NCBI GenBank assembly: GCA_030524055.1
Contig: JAUNHH010000010.1
Coordinates: 27,536 to 91,535, forward strand
DNA from: Actinomycetaceae bacterium
GTDB taxonomy: Bacteria > Actinomycetota > Actinomycetes > Actinomycetales > Actinomycetaceae
Length of the DNA stretch: 64,000 nucleotides
Direction: 5' to 3'
Each line of letters starts with the position of its first letter. The first letter of the stretch is position 1. Of the stretch, positions 43,840 through 56,500 are shown one piece after another. The notes below the pieces were generated by a model. It was not told the origin of the DNA and did not search any database. It saw only the letters and a list, made by a program, of their open reading frames with translations. The position numbers were made by a program, and so were the translations under genes.

Positions 43840-44847
43840 GTGAACCCTAGGCGCGAGCCGACCCTTGCTGATGTTGCCAAAGAAGCGGGAGTTTCTTTGA
43901 CGACTGTCTCGCGAGTTCTCAATGATCGCGGTTATCTGAGCCAGGAGACTCGTGACAAGGTGGCCGCGGCAATTGAGGTGTTAGGGTACCGGCCGAATCA
44001 GGTGGCCCGCGCACTACATGGGAAGCGAACTCAAACCATTGGGCTGGTTGTCCCCACAGTAGAACTGCCCTTCTTCGGTGAGCTCGCTGTCAATATAGAA
44101 AATGCCCTGTCTGCCCACGGATATCGAGTGTTGATTTGCAATTCAATGGGCAAGGCGGATCGCGAAAGAGACCTGCTGAATTTACTGGTGGGTAATCGCG
44201 TGGATGGCATTATTTCTGGCGCTCACAATGAAAATCTCGAGGAGTACTCCACTATTCGAATGCCCTTGGTCACCGTTGATCGGGAGCTCGCTCCGAATAT
44301 TCCGAATGTCCGCTGCGCGAATGAAGATGGGGGGCGTTTAGCAACTCGGGCACTGATTGATGCAGGATGTACTCGGCCAGCCCTCCTAACATCGCGCTCC
44401 CGCCCTCGTAACTTGCGTGAACGCGGCTACCGCGCGGTTCTCAAAGAAGAAGGCATTGACCCCATTATTTTGACGGCAGACTTCCATACTCCTGTCGAGC
44501 AACGACAAACTATCGTCAACGAGGCATTGGATTCGGTTGCGGAGATCGTGGATGGAGTTTTTGCGACCGACGACTTGGCGGCTGCTGAAGTCCTTGAGTG
44601 GGCTCGTTTACGAGGCCAGAGTGTGCCTGAGGATCTCAAAGTCATTGGTTTTGATGGCACCACCACAGTGCGCCGCGCTCTGCCGGGACTATCGACAATC
44701 GTCCAGCCTTTAGCACGGATTGCTACTGCTGCCGTGGAGATCCTGATGTCGCAGATTGAAGCACGTGAAGCGGGCCATCCTTTGGTGGTTGGCGAGGTTG
44801 CTCCCGTCGAGTTTCCTATTACCCTCTTTCGCGGGCGCACGCTCTAG
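43840..44847 (+). CDS. LacI-family regulator, probably of the sucrose genes
   Basis: A 335-residue regulator. The DNA-binding domain is textbook: TLADVAKEAGVSLTTVSRVLNDRGYLS, hinge RPNQVARALHGKRT. The periplasmic-binding-like sensor domain follows (TIGLVVPTVELPFFGELA). GTG start with GAGGAGG upstream; TAGAAT at 43779-43784 is a possible -10. It converges with the sucrose PTS gene, and shared GTTTGACA sites in front of scrB and the PTS gene are its likely operators. A recurring 11-mer lies in the gene. Confidence 0.9.
   Translation: MNPRREPTLADVAKEAGVSLTTVSRVLNDRGYLSQETRDKVAAAIEVLGYRPNQVARALHGKRTQTIGLVVPTVELPFFGELAVNIENALSAHGYRVLICNSMGKADRERDLLNLLVGNRVDGIISGAHNENLEEYSTIRMPLVTVDRELAPNIPNVRCANEDGGRLATRALIDAGCTRPALLTSRSRPRNLRERGYRAVLKEEGIDPIILTADFHTPVEQRQTIVNEALDSVAEIVDGVFATDDLAAAEVLEWARLRGQSVPEDLKVIGFDGTTTVRRALPGLSTIVQPLARIATAAVEILMSQIEAREAGHPLVVGEVAPVEFPITLFRGRTL
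44399..44409 (-). repeat. 11-mer ACGAGGGCGGG, exact
   Basis: Within the LacI-family gene, read as S-R-P-R-N. Confidence 0.85.
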
Positions 44848-44875
44848 GGTTTCTCACTCCGGATTTTATGGATAA

Positions 44876-44917
44876 ACGAGGGCGGCGCACCCCACTTGGG
44901 AATGCGCCGCCCGTCGT
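44876..44917. terminator. terminator between the LacI-family and PTS genes
   Basis: A 9-bp GC stem (GGCGGCGCA with TGCGCCGCC), extended by five more pairs past one bulged G. The left arm is a one-mismatch recurring motif, ACGAGGGCGGCG (44876-44887). It serves two converging genes. Confidence 0.8.
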
Positions 44918-44928
44918 ATTTACCCGTC

Positions 44929-47022
<2,094 letters not shown>

Positions 47023-47044
47023 CTAGAGGGATCCGACGACAAGG

Positions 47045-47071
47045 GTTTGACAACAGGAAATGTCCTGTCGT
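47045..47071. promoter_or_regulatory. GTTTGACA half-site and adjoining inverted repeat
   Basis: A third GTTTGACA (47045-47052) overlaps an inverted repeat ACAACAGGA-N4-TCCTGTCGT (47050-47071, 8 of 9 positions paired) in front of the PTS gene. Confidence 0.4.
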
Positions 47072-47099
47072 GACCACCCTCACGTCAATTCAGTGAAAG

Positions 47100-48566
47100 T
47101 TAGTCTGTTCCACGCGCCAATTGCGAATTTTCTAGGCGCACATTCCCCTGCCGAGTAATACTCAGTCCTGCATTATCTCCAGGGAGGAATGAGCGAAGAG
47201 TAAAGGCAATCTGACCATTGCCAAGAACAATTTCGGTAATCGATCGGTCATGGAGAATATCGATCCTGTCAGCTGCACCTGTTGGCAGCGACACCCGGCG
47301 CACATCCCCGTGGGGATAACGGGTCGCAGAACGGTCCACCTCCAGATAGTCCGGGGTCACGCGAATCTGCAGGGCCTTTTCGTGACCGACCTCGAAGACC
47401 AGAGCTGCATTAGACGACTCAAAACGTGCCTCCAGGCTGAGGCGCCAGGTCGATGGCACGTCGATATCAACGCCCCTGTCCCCTACTGGCAGGTCGCCAT
47501 CAAAGGCTTCCAGGGAAAGTCCCGGCAGATCGAAACGCTGGCGTAGGCGCCCATTCTTGAGGGTGAGGCGGCGTGGAGCGGTCAGGCAATGCACCCAATT
47601 ACCGCTGCCGATAGAAGGCTGATCATCTTCGGAGGCATTTCCTGCCCACCCTAAAAGCAGGGCATCCTCGGTGGAATCGAGAGGCCGGGCAAACACCTGG
47701 GGCGCATAGAATTCAAAGCCACGATCGACTTCCTCGAATGTCCCATTAGCGCCTCGGAACTCGGTCCCTACCAGATGGCCAACGATATAGACGCAAGGGA
47801 AGATATTCTCATAGCCTTCTTTATCGGGTTCAATGCCTTGCGGGCAGAAAATAAAGACGTCGTGCCATTCATTGGTGTCTTCATCGCGAACGCGGACCAA
47901 ATTGGGGCATTCCCACATATAGCCGAAGTCATCGAATGCGCCATTGGCGTCGGGGAATGTCATCTCCCCTTCTAAAGTCCACTCGCGGCGGTCTGTTGAA
48001 CGATAGAGAAGGGCCGCTCCTGTCAGATTTTCGCGTTGTACACCAATGAGCATCCGATAGGAGCCATCCGTATCGCGCCACACCTGCGGGTCACGGAAAT
48101 GGGCGGTATACCCTTGCGGGTGGGTAGGAATAACGGGCGTCATTTCCTTAACGAAATGCGTCATATCCGCGGTAGTGACCACGCATTGCGAGGCATAACG
48201 CGTACCCTCGTCATCTTTCAAATTGCCGGTGTACCACAATTCCACGCCAGAGTCTGTGGCAATAGCGGTTCCTGAATAGGCACCATTGGCGTCAAAAGGG
48301 GCGTCAGGAATAATGGCGGGATCATGGTGAGTCCAATGGGTTAAATCAGTGGATGTTGCATGCCCCCAATACACCAATTTTCGCGGATGTAATGGACTGA
48401 ATTGGTAAAAGGCGTGGTAGGTATCGCCAATCTGAATCAACCCATTCGGGTCATTGAGGCGCCCCACAGGTGGGGCAACGTGAACTCGTGGGAAATCAGG
48501 GTCAGTAGTGGCGGAAGAGCGGGCGACAGCGTCCGCTGCGAGAGCAGAAAGATCCTCAGTGGTCAT
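47100..48566 (-). CDS. scrB: sucrose-6-phosphate hydrolase, GH32
   Basis: A 488-residue intracellular enzyme splitting sucrose 6-phosphate into glucose 6-phosphate and fructose. GH32 motifs: NDPNG with nucleophile Asp39, FRDPQVW with the transition-state Asp, and WECPNLV with the acid/base Glu. The C-terminal 100 residues form the GH32 beta-sandwich. No signal peptide, which fits a PTS product as substrate. Its operator-like site is 20 bases upstream of the ATG. Confidence 0.94.
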   Translation of the reverse strand: MTTEDLSALAADAVARSSATTDPDFPRVHVAPPVGRLNDPNGLIQIGDTYHAFYQFSPLHPRKLVYWGHATSTDLTHWTHHDPAIIPDAPFDANGAYSGTAIATDSGVELWYTGNLKDDEGTRYASQCVVTTADMTHFVKEMTPVIPTHPQGYTAHFRDPQVWRDTDGSYRMLIGVQRENLTGAALLYRSTDRREWTLEGEMTFPDANGAFDDFGYMWECPNLVRVRDEDTNEWHDVFIFCPQGIEPDKEGYENIFPCVYIVGHLVGTEFRGANGTFEEVDRGFEFYAPQVFARPLDSTEDALLLGWAGNASEDDQPSIGSGNWVHCLTAPRRLTLKNGRLRQRFDLPGLSLEAFDGDLPVGDRGVDIDVPSTWRLSLEARFESSNAALVFEVGHEKALQIRVTPDYLEVDRSATRYPHGDVRRVSLPTGAADRIDILHDRSITEIVLGNGQIAFTLRSFLPGDNAGLSITRQGNVRLENSQLARGTD

Positions 48567-48585
48567 GTGGTGAGCCTAACAGGTC

Positions 48586-48601
48586 TGACTCACGTTTGAC
48601 A
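48586..48601. promoter_or_regulatory. candidate operator upstream of scrB
   Basis: TGACTCACGTTTGACA, sharing the strand and sequence CGTTTGACATAC with the PTS site at 46998-47013. Confidence 0.5.
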
Positions 48602-48640
48602 TACCCGTCCACCGCGGAAAACTACCGCCACTTCCCAGAA

Positions 48641-49054
48641 TCAGTAGTCTTCGAGCAATTCAAGGCTGGGCAGATCAGGGGCAAGCTCTTCACATTCGCC
48701 TGTCTCGTGATCCCACAAGTAGATGGTTTCACCAAGAACCCCGCCCTCGTCAGGAAGAAGAAGGAGAAAATTCCCACTGCCATCGTCCCCGATTGCTACA
48801 GCCTCACTAGGGAATCCGTCCCATGAGCGGCATTCGCCTTGTGTGCGGACAATATCGACACCGGTGCGTGCGGCACGGCGACGATCAGAGTCATCAAAAA
48901 CAGGGTAGATCTCAAAGACCACATCGGGCAGTGTTTCTGGCTCGATTTCACCACCGTTTTGTCCGAGGAGGAATGCACGATATTTCGGTGGGAATGCCAC
49001 CCCTAATTGTTCTTGTGCCCGGTCAATAAAACGATCGTCGGTAGGAAGTGCCAC
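48641..49054 (-). CDS. SMI1/KNR4 (SUKH) family protein
   Basis: A 137-residue SUKH-fold protein: DRAQEQLGVAFPPKYRAFLLGQNGG at the N-terminus, then AIGDDGSGNFLLLLPDEGG and the acidic end. SUKH proteins often serve as immunity proteins against toxins, but solitary ones exist and no toxin gene is visible here. The GTG start at 49054 is set by GGAGG 5 bases upstream; the open frame to 49198 lacks a suitable site and runs into the der promoter. The recurring 12-mer encodes its DEGGV. Confidence 0.8.
   Translation of the reverse strand: MALPTDDRFIDRAQEQLGVAFPPKYRAFLLGQNGGEIEPETLPDVVFEIYPVFDDSDRRRAARTGVDIVRTQGECRSWDGFPSEAVAIGDDGSGNFLLLLPDEGGVLGETIYLWDHETGECEELAPDLPSLELLEDY
48739..48750 (-). repeat. 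12-mer ACGAGGGCGGGG, exact
   Basis: Within the SUKH gene on its coding strand, read as P-D-E-G-G-V-L. Confidence 0.95.
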
Positions 49055-49189
49055 CTTTGCCTCCTTGAGATTGTTCAGTGCGTAGCTTCCCCTATTATCT
49101 GCTGATTGGCCCTGCAGACGTGACCAATTCCCCGGGCGGAAAATGTCAGCGATAATCCTCAAGCACCCTAAAGAAGCAATCATGCCACG

Positions 49190-49202
49190 TACAATCATTG
49201 GG
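49190..49202 (+). promoter_or_regulatory. leaderless -10 element for der
   Basis: TACAAT (49190-49195), a near-ideal -10 box, ends 6 bases before the der GTG, so the mRNA should start at the start codon. Confidence 0.75.
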
Positions 49203-50710
49203 TGAGTGATCTCGAAGACTTCTTCCCAGACTCAGAATCCCCCACCCCTTTTCTTGAGGGACTCAGCGAGGATGATGTTGAAGCGCGTGCGCGCACAATG
49301 CGTGCATCCCTTGAGCAATTCGATCTTGACGAAGAGGACTTAGCGCTCCTTTCCGGGGAATATGACGAGGGCGAAGACGACGATTTCGATGCAGGCCTTC
49401 CTGTTCTCGCTATTGTTGGCCGTCCTAATGTGGGTAAATCAACCCTGGTCAATAGGATTCTTGGGCGCCGTGAGGCCGTTGTTCAAGACACACCTGGCGT
49501 CACCCGTGACCGCGTGTCATACCCGGCCGAATGGGCTGGCCGACGTTTTACCGTAGTAGACACGGGCGGCTGGGAAGTCGATGTTCGAGGCCTGGACAAG
49601 TCTGTGGCCGACCAGGCTGAAATCGCAGTTGACCTTGCTGATGCGGTGGTCCTCGTCCTTGATGCGACCGTTGGAGTGACCCACACCGATGAGCGTATCG
49701 TCCGAATGCTGCGCGGAAAAGGGAAACCTGTTGTTCTGGCCGCCAATAAAGTCGATTCCCAAATGCAGGAAGCCGACGCAGCCTATCTGTGGTCATTGGG
49801 AATGGGCCAGCCATGGCCAATTTCGGCCCTCCATGGGCGCGGGACCGGAGATCTTTTAGATGCTGTCCTTGAAGTACTGCCTGAGCAGTCGCAGGTGGCC
49901 ACTGCTTTGCCGGAAGGTGGACCCCGCCGGGTCGCTCTTCTCGGTCGGCCCAATGTTGGTAAATCCTCTCTACTGAATGCCCTAGCTGGCGCTGAGCGTG
50001 TTGTTGTCAATGAACTTGCGGGGACAACGCGCGACCCTGTTGATGAGCTTATTGACCTTGATGGTCGGCAGTGGTGGTTTGTTGACACTGCTGGAATTCG
50101 CCGGAAAATGCATCGGACAACAGGCGCCGATTTCTATGCTTCTATTCGCACTCAATCAGCGTTGGAAAAAGCAGAAGTCGCCCTGGTTCTTTTTGATGGT
50201 TCCGAGCCTTTGACTGAACAGGATATTCGTGTTGTTCAGCAGGTTGTTGACGCTGGGCGAGCTCTGGTCATTGTCAACAATAAATGGGATTTGGTCGACG
50301 AAGAGCGCCAAATGGCATTACGGAAAGAACTGGAACGTGAATTAGTTCAGGTTCAATGGGCACCGCGTATTAATTTATCGGCAAAAACCCGCTGGCATAC
50401 GAATCGCATTACACGTGCCCTTGATGCGGCCCTTGAAGGATGGGAAACTCGCGTCCCAACCGGCCGCCTGAATGCTTTCCTTGGACAATTGGTGGCTGCT
50501 CACCCCCACCCTGTTCGTGGCGGTAAACAACCGCGCATCCTTTTCGGAACACAGGTACGCTCTACTCCCCCACGTTTTGTCCTTTTCACAACGGGATTCC
50601 TCGATCCTGGATATCGGCGTTTTATTGAGCGCCGTCTACGTGAAGACTTTGGCTTTGTAGGCTCACCTATTCAAATTGGCGTGCGTGTGCGCGAACGTAA
50701 ACGCCGCTAG
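49202..50710 (+). CDS. der: ribosome biogenesis GTPase Der (EngA)
   Basis: A 502-residue protein with two tandem GTPase domains: the first G1 is [14 protein letters not shown] (about residue 72), the second [14 protein letters not shown] (about residue 243), each followed by its DTxG motif and NKxD (AANKVDS; VNNKWDL). A KH-like domain closes the protein. The first 65 residues are an acidic extension typical of actinobacterial Der. It is usually next to cmk; here cmk is absent. Confidence 0.95.
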   Translation: MSDLEDFFPDSESPTPFLEGLSEDDVEARARTMRASLEQFDLDEEDLALLSGEYDEGEDDDFDAGLPVLAIVGRPNVGKSTLVNRILGRREAVVQDTPGVTRDRVSYPAEWAGRRFTVVDTGGWEVDVRGLDKSVADQAEIAVDLADAVVLVLDATVGVTHTDERIVRMLRGKGKPVVLAANKVDSQMQEADAAYLWSLGMGQPWPISALHGRGTGDLLDAVLEVLPEQSQVATALPEGGPRRVALLGRPNVGKSSLLNALAGAERVVVNELAGTTRDPVDELIDLDGRQWWFVDTAGIRRKMHRTTGADFYASIRTQSALEKAEVALVLFDGSEPLTEQDIRVVQQVVDAGRALVIVNNKWDLVDEERQMALRKELERELVQVQWAPRINLSAKTRWHTNRITRALDAALEGWETRVPTGRLNAFLGQLVAAHPHPVRGGKQPRILFGTQVRSTPPRFVLFTTGFLDPGYRRFIERRLREDFGFVGSPIQIGVRVRERKRR

Positions 50711-50824
50711 CCAGGTGGTGTGACAGTTGCGATTGGCCCGCATTTGGATTGTTGGCGCTGAAATGGCACCTGCACTGTAGGGTGGTCCTCCACCCCTGCC
50801 CAGTCCTTTAAGCGAGAAGGAGCC

Positions 50825-51544
50825 ATGGACGAAGTCTTTCCGCGTTTAGTTGCACTTTTCACCCCATTAGTTCTTGAGCGGTCGTGGTGGCCATTGATCG
50901 CTTTGGGACTTGCCGTTGCAGCAGTGGCCACGCCATTGTGGGTTGTTGTCCGCGTCATTGTGGTCATTGTCCACGAACTTGGTCATGCAGTGGTGGGAAT
51001 CCTGTGTGGGCGCCGTTTTACTGGGATCGTTATTCGCATGGATATGGGTGGCCATGCCGTCACTCAGGGACCACCCCGTGGCTTTGGCATGATTACCACC
51101 GCATTCGCAGGTTATCCAGCGCCTGCCTGGGTGGGTGCCTGTATTGCATGGGCAGCTTTAGCAGGGTGGGCAGACCCTGTCCTCGTCATCTTCGCTGTTT
51201 CCTGTCTGCTTTCCCTTGTCAAGGTCCGCTCTTTCTTTACCTTCCTCGCTTTCGTAGGTTTGTCTGTGGCTGCGCTTGCCCTCTGGTGGTGGGCGGCGCC
51301 AGAGTTGCGTTCCGGAGTTGTTTTAGGCGCAGCATTAGTGCTGTTGGTCGGTGCGATTCGCCAATTCAGTTCGGTCCTTTTCCACGGTGGCGGACAGGAT
51401 GACCCTGCACAATTAGCTCGTTTGACCGGAATTCCTACGGGCTTGTGGCTATTTATTTTGGGGGTAGTTATTGCCATTCCTGTAGGCATTACTGTCCTAT
51501 GGCTTTTGGATGTTGCCAGCACTACCCTTCTAGCTCAGATATAG
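50825..51544 (+). CDS. M50B-like membrane metallopeptidase
   Basis: A 239-residue membrane protein with about six hydrophobic segments. The zinc motif HELGH (residues 50-54) is in the second segment, and GYPAPAWVGA follows; these match the M50B-like family of actinobacterial zinc proteins. AAGGAG lies just before the ATG. Substrate unknown. It converges with the following minus-strand gene, leaving only 5 bases between stops. Confidence 0.85.
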   Translation: MDEVFPRLVALFTPLVLERSWWPLIALGLAVAAVATPLWVVVRVIVVIVHELGHAVVGILCGRRFTGIVIRMDMGGHAVTQGPPRGFGMITTAFAGYPAPAWVGACIAWAALAGWADPVLVIFAVSCLLSLVKVRSFFTFLAFVGLSVAALALWWWAAPELRSGVVLGAALVLLVGAIRQFSSVLFHGGGQDDPAQLARLTGIPTGLWLFILGVVIAIPVGITVLWLLDVASTTLLAQI

Positions 51545-51549
51545 ACTGC

Positions 51550-52884
51550 CTACATATCGATATCGAAAGCGGCAAATTCGCCATCAACATTGGCGGTGAC
51601 CATCGCGCGCATCCCGCCGCGGTTATGTGTCCAAATGCCGATATAGATATCTGGACCGTCAATGCGAATCCAATTCACCCAGTCCTGAATGTCCTCGTCG
51701 ATTGTCACCTGTGCATTATTCTGCCGACAAAAAGCGATAATGGCATCCCGAAGGGCATCATAATTCGCCAGTTTTTCACGCCACAGAACATCGGAGTGAC
51801 TGAAGGTTTCTAATGTGCGCAATGAGCGTTCTAAAAGAGCTTCCCCTTCTTCGCCTGGGGTAAATGGGAGACCCACTTCTACGGTCCGGCCACAGAATTG
51901 GATGAGACCAGAAATATGTTCCTGATTGAACTCGCGCTCGACTAGCAAACTATCAAGGCGCTGAATCATTGCTGGGGACAGTAGCCGCCCAGTGACGTCA
52001 ATGCCAATATGCCCAAGGAACATCGCGCTTTGAGCAGCATACTTTCCTTTGGGGTCAATATCTAGCACCATTTGCAATCGGAGTTTGGCTTTCTCGTGGA
52101 GGCGGGTTCTTTCCTGGCCATGGAAAGATTCTGCCTTAAGAAAGAGGGAGCAACCATAGCGGTAATGCCATAAGGCTTCCCTCCGCGCTTCCAATGACTG
52201 CGCTTCGAGCTGGGCAATAGCCTTATCAAATTGGCGGGAGTTTGTATACGCTGCAGCTAAACGTCCCCGTAACTCGTCATCCCATTCTGATTCGGGAATA
52301 GATTGGATTAACCCAATAATGACCAGGTGGTCTTCCTCTTCCCATAGGTGCTCTAAAAGCGCTATTTTCTCGCCATAATTAAGTGTAGAAAAACGGTAGT
52401 CGTGCACCCTTGCCGCCACCTCAACTTCGATTTTTTCCTTGAGAGATAAGCTTGTCCGGAGGGAATCAAAAGCATCCAAAGACGTGGCAATAGCCATCTG
52501 AATATGGCCCGACAATTGCTGATCGGTGACACCGTAGAGCCAATCAACCGAAACTGCAGCCCCAACTTGGAAACTCACTTCATCGGAATTCATCCGCCAA
52601 AATACTGCGGGCCATAAATGAGCCCGCCGCCATTCTTCGATACAGCTGCGAGTTTCAGCCAAAAGACCTATCGGCAAGCTTTCATCCATATATGTCAGAA
52701 TCGACAAAATGGAATTTTCCGGCCCGAGAATACGCGCGTAGATCTGCGCTGAATTCATGGTCGAAGAAATATCACCGTCGTGATCAATGTGGTAGTTCCA
52801 GCCTTCCCGATCATAAACGGCTTTTACTCGTTCAACAGATAGCGGCTGCACACGCTGCAATCCACCCGAGGATAGTGATGTCAT
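51550..52884 (-). CDS. YbjN-like sensory domain protein with TPR-like repeats
   Basis: A 444-residue protein. The N-terminal 140 residues resemble the YbjN fold (VKAVYDREGWNYHIDHDGDISSTMNSAQIYARILG, typical of this family) and the middle resembles helical TPR-type repeats (LRGRLAAAYTNSRQFDKAIAQLEAQSLEARREALWHYRYG). A start at 52884 with GGGAGGG upstream is preferred to the frame start at 52956. Fourteen bases separate it from the upstream YbjN gene, so they form an operon. Function unknown; the E. coli namesake affects stress and motility. Confidence 0.75.
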   Translation of the reverse strand: MTSLSSGGLQRVQPLSVERVKAVYDREGWNYHIDHDGDISSTMNSAQIYARILGPENSILSILTYMDESLPIGLLAETRSCIEEWRRAHLWPAVFWRMNSDEVSFQVGAAVSVDWLYGVTDQQLSGHIQMAIATSLDAFDSLRTSLSLKEKIEVEVAARVHDYRFSTLNYGEKIALLEHLWEEEDHLVIIGLIQSIPESEWDDELRGRLAAAYTNSRQFDKAIAQLEAQSLEARREALWHYRYGCSLFLKAESFHGQERTRLHEKAKLRLQMVLDIDPKGKYAAQSAMFLGHIGIDVTGRLLSPAMIQRLDSLLVEREFNQEHISGLIQFCGRTVEVGLPFTPGEEGEALLERSLRTLETFSHSDVLWREKLANYDALRDAIIAFCRQNNAQVTIDEDIQDWVNWIRIDGPDIYIGIWTHNRGGMRAMVTANVDGEFAAFDIDM

Positions 52885-52898
52885 ATCGCCCTCCCCCA

Positions 52899-53378
52899 CT
52901 ATCGTATTGCTTGAGTAATCTGATCGAAAAGACTCAATGTCGTCCCTAAAGCACAATCAATATGCTGAAGCAATTGGACATCAGTGGCTCCACCGCTATA
53001 AGGAATAGGCAAATTCGCATGCACACGTAAATGCCCGGCATCATCAATGGAATGGAAGGCATTAGGCCATGGCCTATTCCGTAGTGATTCGTCGATAATA
53101 TCGCGGACAGTATCCAGATGCTCCAGATCAATCCACGTCATATATTGGCCCCACACTTCAAGGCGTTGCTCTGGGGCATTGCCGGAAACAATAAAGAAGA
53201 AGGTGTGGTCTTCCCATCGACTACCCAGCTGACCTTGGCTATCAATAAAATAATGCCAGCCCTGTTGAATACAGAGATTTTCAAGGCGGTCCCGGGTAAT
53301 CAGCGTTGGAGTGTGATGGTCAGGCACGGAAGCTGGGTTGGCAAGAATCCGCCTCGCCCTCGAAAAGAAGCCCACCAT
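52899..53378 (-). CDS. YbjN-domain protein
   Basis: A 159-residue protein with the same opening pattern as its downstream neighbour (LENLCIQQGWHYFIDSQGQLGSRWEDHTFFFIVSG). The two are paralogous across their first domains. The start at 53378 has AAAGGAGG directly upstream. A type III secretion chaperone-like fold is associated with the family, and no secretion genes are seen. Function unknown. Confidence 0.78.
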   Translation of the reverse strand: MVGFFSRARRILANPASVPDHHTPTLITRDRLENLCIQQGWHYFIDSQGQLGSRWEDHTFFFIVSGNAPEQRLEVWGQYMTWIDLEHLDTVRDIIDESLRNRPWPNAFHSIDDAGHLRVHANLPIPYSGGATDVQLLQHIDCALGTTLSLFDQITQAIR

Positions 53379-53506
53379 CTCCTCCTTTGCTGGCAGAGCT
53401 CGAAATAACTGACCTACATAGCATAGTCCCGAGTTGCAGGGAAACCAATGGCCCCACAACAGCCACCAGCACATGGGTAGCCGTTATGGGGCCCGGTTAT
53501 CCGCTA

Positions 53507-56500
53507 CTAGTTGCCAAAGACCTGGCGTCCTAGTGGTGTGGGGTTACCAAAGCGGTGATTGGTCATAGATATGGCCTGTTCACGCACGAATGGCAGAATC
53601 TCGATCCGGCCAGCATTAGTGACTGGGCCATCCCATACAGCCACATCAATCGAGCCACTAACAGATGTGCGCAGCGCATCCCCATCCTCGTCGATGATGC
53701 GAATACGTTCATCCAGCCCATGTGCGCTGCCGGCGAAACGACTGAGGAAGGCGTCACGACTTTCGGTAATGACAATAATCCCCAGACGCCCAAGAACCTC
53801 ATTGATACCCGCTGGTAGTGGCCGTGCGGAGGATAGGACAAGGTTCACCGGAACTGATCCACCGCCAGCAAGGCTCCGGCGAGCTTCGGTGGTGTCTTCA
53901 CACTGACCGACAGCGACACTGGCAGAAACCACCCGAAGAATGTCGACCAAAGGGGCATGCTCCCCAGCACGAATTGTTGCTGACGTGGGAACATAGCGCA
54001 GGTAATTGCGTTCAACACCAACCTGACTGGGATCGTGCAGGCCATCAAATTCATTGGCAGCAGCAGCTTCGTCACTGGCAACGCACTGCTGAAGTGCACG
54101 ATAGGCACCCGCATCCAATTCTGCGCGCGCCGCATCCAAAAGTGCCGCCAACTGGGGTTTGGCAACCGGCGTCGCTGCCACAGCCGAACTTAAGGGCGTT
54201 GGAGCAAATGAGCCGAACCCGAAAAGGTAGTTCGGCCCCCCTGCCTTGGCCCCCTCACCGACAACAGAACGCTTCCACCCACCGAAAGGTTGGCGGCGCA
54301 CAATTGCCCCCGTAATACCGCGGTTGATGTAGACATTGCCTGCCTCCACCTTTTCCAGCCAGGTGGCGATTTCTTCGCCGTCAAGGGAGTGCAGGCCAGC
54401 CGTTAAGCCAAAGTCTGTGTCATTTTGGACCGCAATGGCTTCTTCCAGGGTATCAACCCGCATGACACCGAGCACCGGCCCGAAATATTCGGTGCGGTGG
54501 AATTCTGATCCGGGGGCAACACCTGAACGCACTCCGGGACTCCACAGGCGTCCCGTGTCATCCAATTGTCGTGGGGTGAGTTCCCACTTTTGGCCGGGTT
54601 CCAACACTGTCAGTGCGCGCCGCAGTTTGTCGCCAGGCGGGGTAGATAGTGGACCCATTTGGACGGAAAGATCATCAGCCCACCCCACATGGAGAGATCG
54701 GGTTGCGTCAAGAAGCTGGTCATGGACTCGCCGCGAGAACCCAACTGACCCCACCAAAATCACGAGTGAACAGGCTGAACACTTCTGTCCGGCATGGCCA
54801 AAGGCACTGGCCACCACATCTTTGACAGCCAGATCCAGATCCGCTGATGGCGTGATAATAATGGAGTTTTTCCCGGAGGTTTCCGCCATAATCCGCAAAG
54901 TGGGATCCCAGGAACGGAAAAGCTCTGCCGTGGACGCCCCGCCAGTCAGTACAACCCGCTCAACTTCCTTAGCAGTCACCAATTGGGTGCCGAGACTCCT
55001 CTCCTCCAAATTCACCAGGGCCAGGGCATCCTTGGGCACTCCCGCAGCCCACAGGCATTCAGCGACCAGCGCCCCGCAACGTGCGGCCACAGCAGCAGGT
55101 TTCAGGATCACACTGGACCCAGCTGCCAACGCAGCGAGGACCCCACCTGCAGGAATAGCAATGGGGAAGTTCCACGGGGGAATTACTGCGGTCAGGCGAA
55201 CAGGCGTAAAGGCGGCGCCATCAACCTCTTCAAGAGCGAGGGCCTGTTGTGAGTAGTAGTGGGCAAAGTCAATGGCTTCGGAGACCTCCACATCGGCCTG
55301 GTCGAAACCTTTGCCCAGTTCAGAGCCCGCTACTTCAATCAAATCTGCACGCCGCCGACCTAACTCAACGCCAGCGCGGTGCAAGATTTCCGCGCGTTCA
55401 GCCGCTGAGCGCCGCGCCCAGGTGGCCCCGCCCTCGTAAAGAGAAGAAATAAGGGAAGAGAGGTCTTTCTCCTCCCCTACTCGCGCTGCTTCTACTGTGT
55501 CATTCCCAAGGGTCGAAGTGGGGATGCGGCTGGCAATTTCTGCTGCCCATTTCCGGTTTGCTGGCAGGGATGGGTCCGAGTCAGGGGTGTTGGCAAAAGC
55601 CCAACCATCGCCGCTGCGCACAACTGCAGCAATATCCTCTTCGCTTTCGGTGGCACGGTTTTGGATCCTTCGCGGGCCAACCGCGCTCTCTCCTTGCGTC
55701 ACCATCTGATCAATGGCAGCAAGGAAACGTCCCCTTTCTTTTGCTAGCGCTTCCGAAGAGGTACCAATATCAAAAATGGAAGCCATAAAGTTTTCGTCGG
55801 CTGCATTTTCTTCGAGCCTACGCACCAGATAGGCAATAGCCACGTCATATTCATCAGGACGAACCACGGGAACATAGAGCAACAATGTGCCCACGTCTTC
55901 ACGCACAGCAGCGGCCTGCTGTGTGGCCATACCCGAGAGCATTTCGATGTCAATGCCCTCACTAACGCCACGTTCTTTGGCGAGTTCCCAGGCTGCGGCC
56001 ACGGTAAAGAGATTATGGCCAGCAACGCCTAAGCGAATATTGGCAATACGTTCTGGCGTCATTGCCCAATCCAGGAGGCGCACATAGTTGGCGTCTGTGG
56101 CCTGTTTTGATTCGCATGTGGCCAGTTCCCAACCATGCATGAGGGCGTCAACACGTTCCATGGCCAGATTCGCGCCTTTAACGACGCGGACTTTAATCGC
56201 AGCACCTCCACGGGCGCGGCGCCGAGCAGACCAGTCCTGGAGGTCTTTCATCGCGTCGAGGGCGTCCGGCAGGTAGGTTTGCAGGACGATACCTGCCTCC
56301 AGGCCGAGTAATTCTTCACGATCGAGAATCTTCTTGAAGACGTCGATGGTCAGGTGGAGATCGCGATATTCCTCCATGTCAAGGTTAATAAATTTCCCAC
56401 CGGTTGTGGCAGCGTACTGGTACAGCGGTAGGAGTTGCTCAACAGCATGGTTAACGACCTGCTCATAGCCCCAGGGATTATGCGGCCCAGTAACGGCAGA

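Noticed and set aside
48641..49054. SUKH gene as half of a toxin-immunity pair
   Set aside because: No polymorphic toxin, secretion signal or second SUKH gene lies beside it; neighbours are scrB and der.
54336..55256. 306-codon open frame on the plus strand inside putA
   Set aside because: It is antisense to the conserved ALDH domain, is Arg/Ser/Pro-rich and low in complexity, and has no ribosome binding site; a composition shadow.
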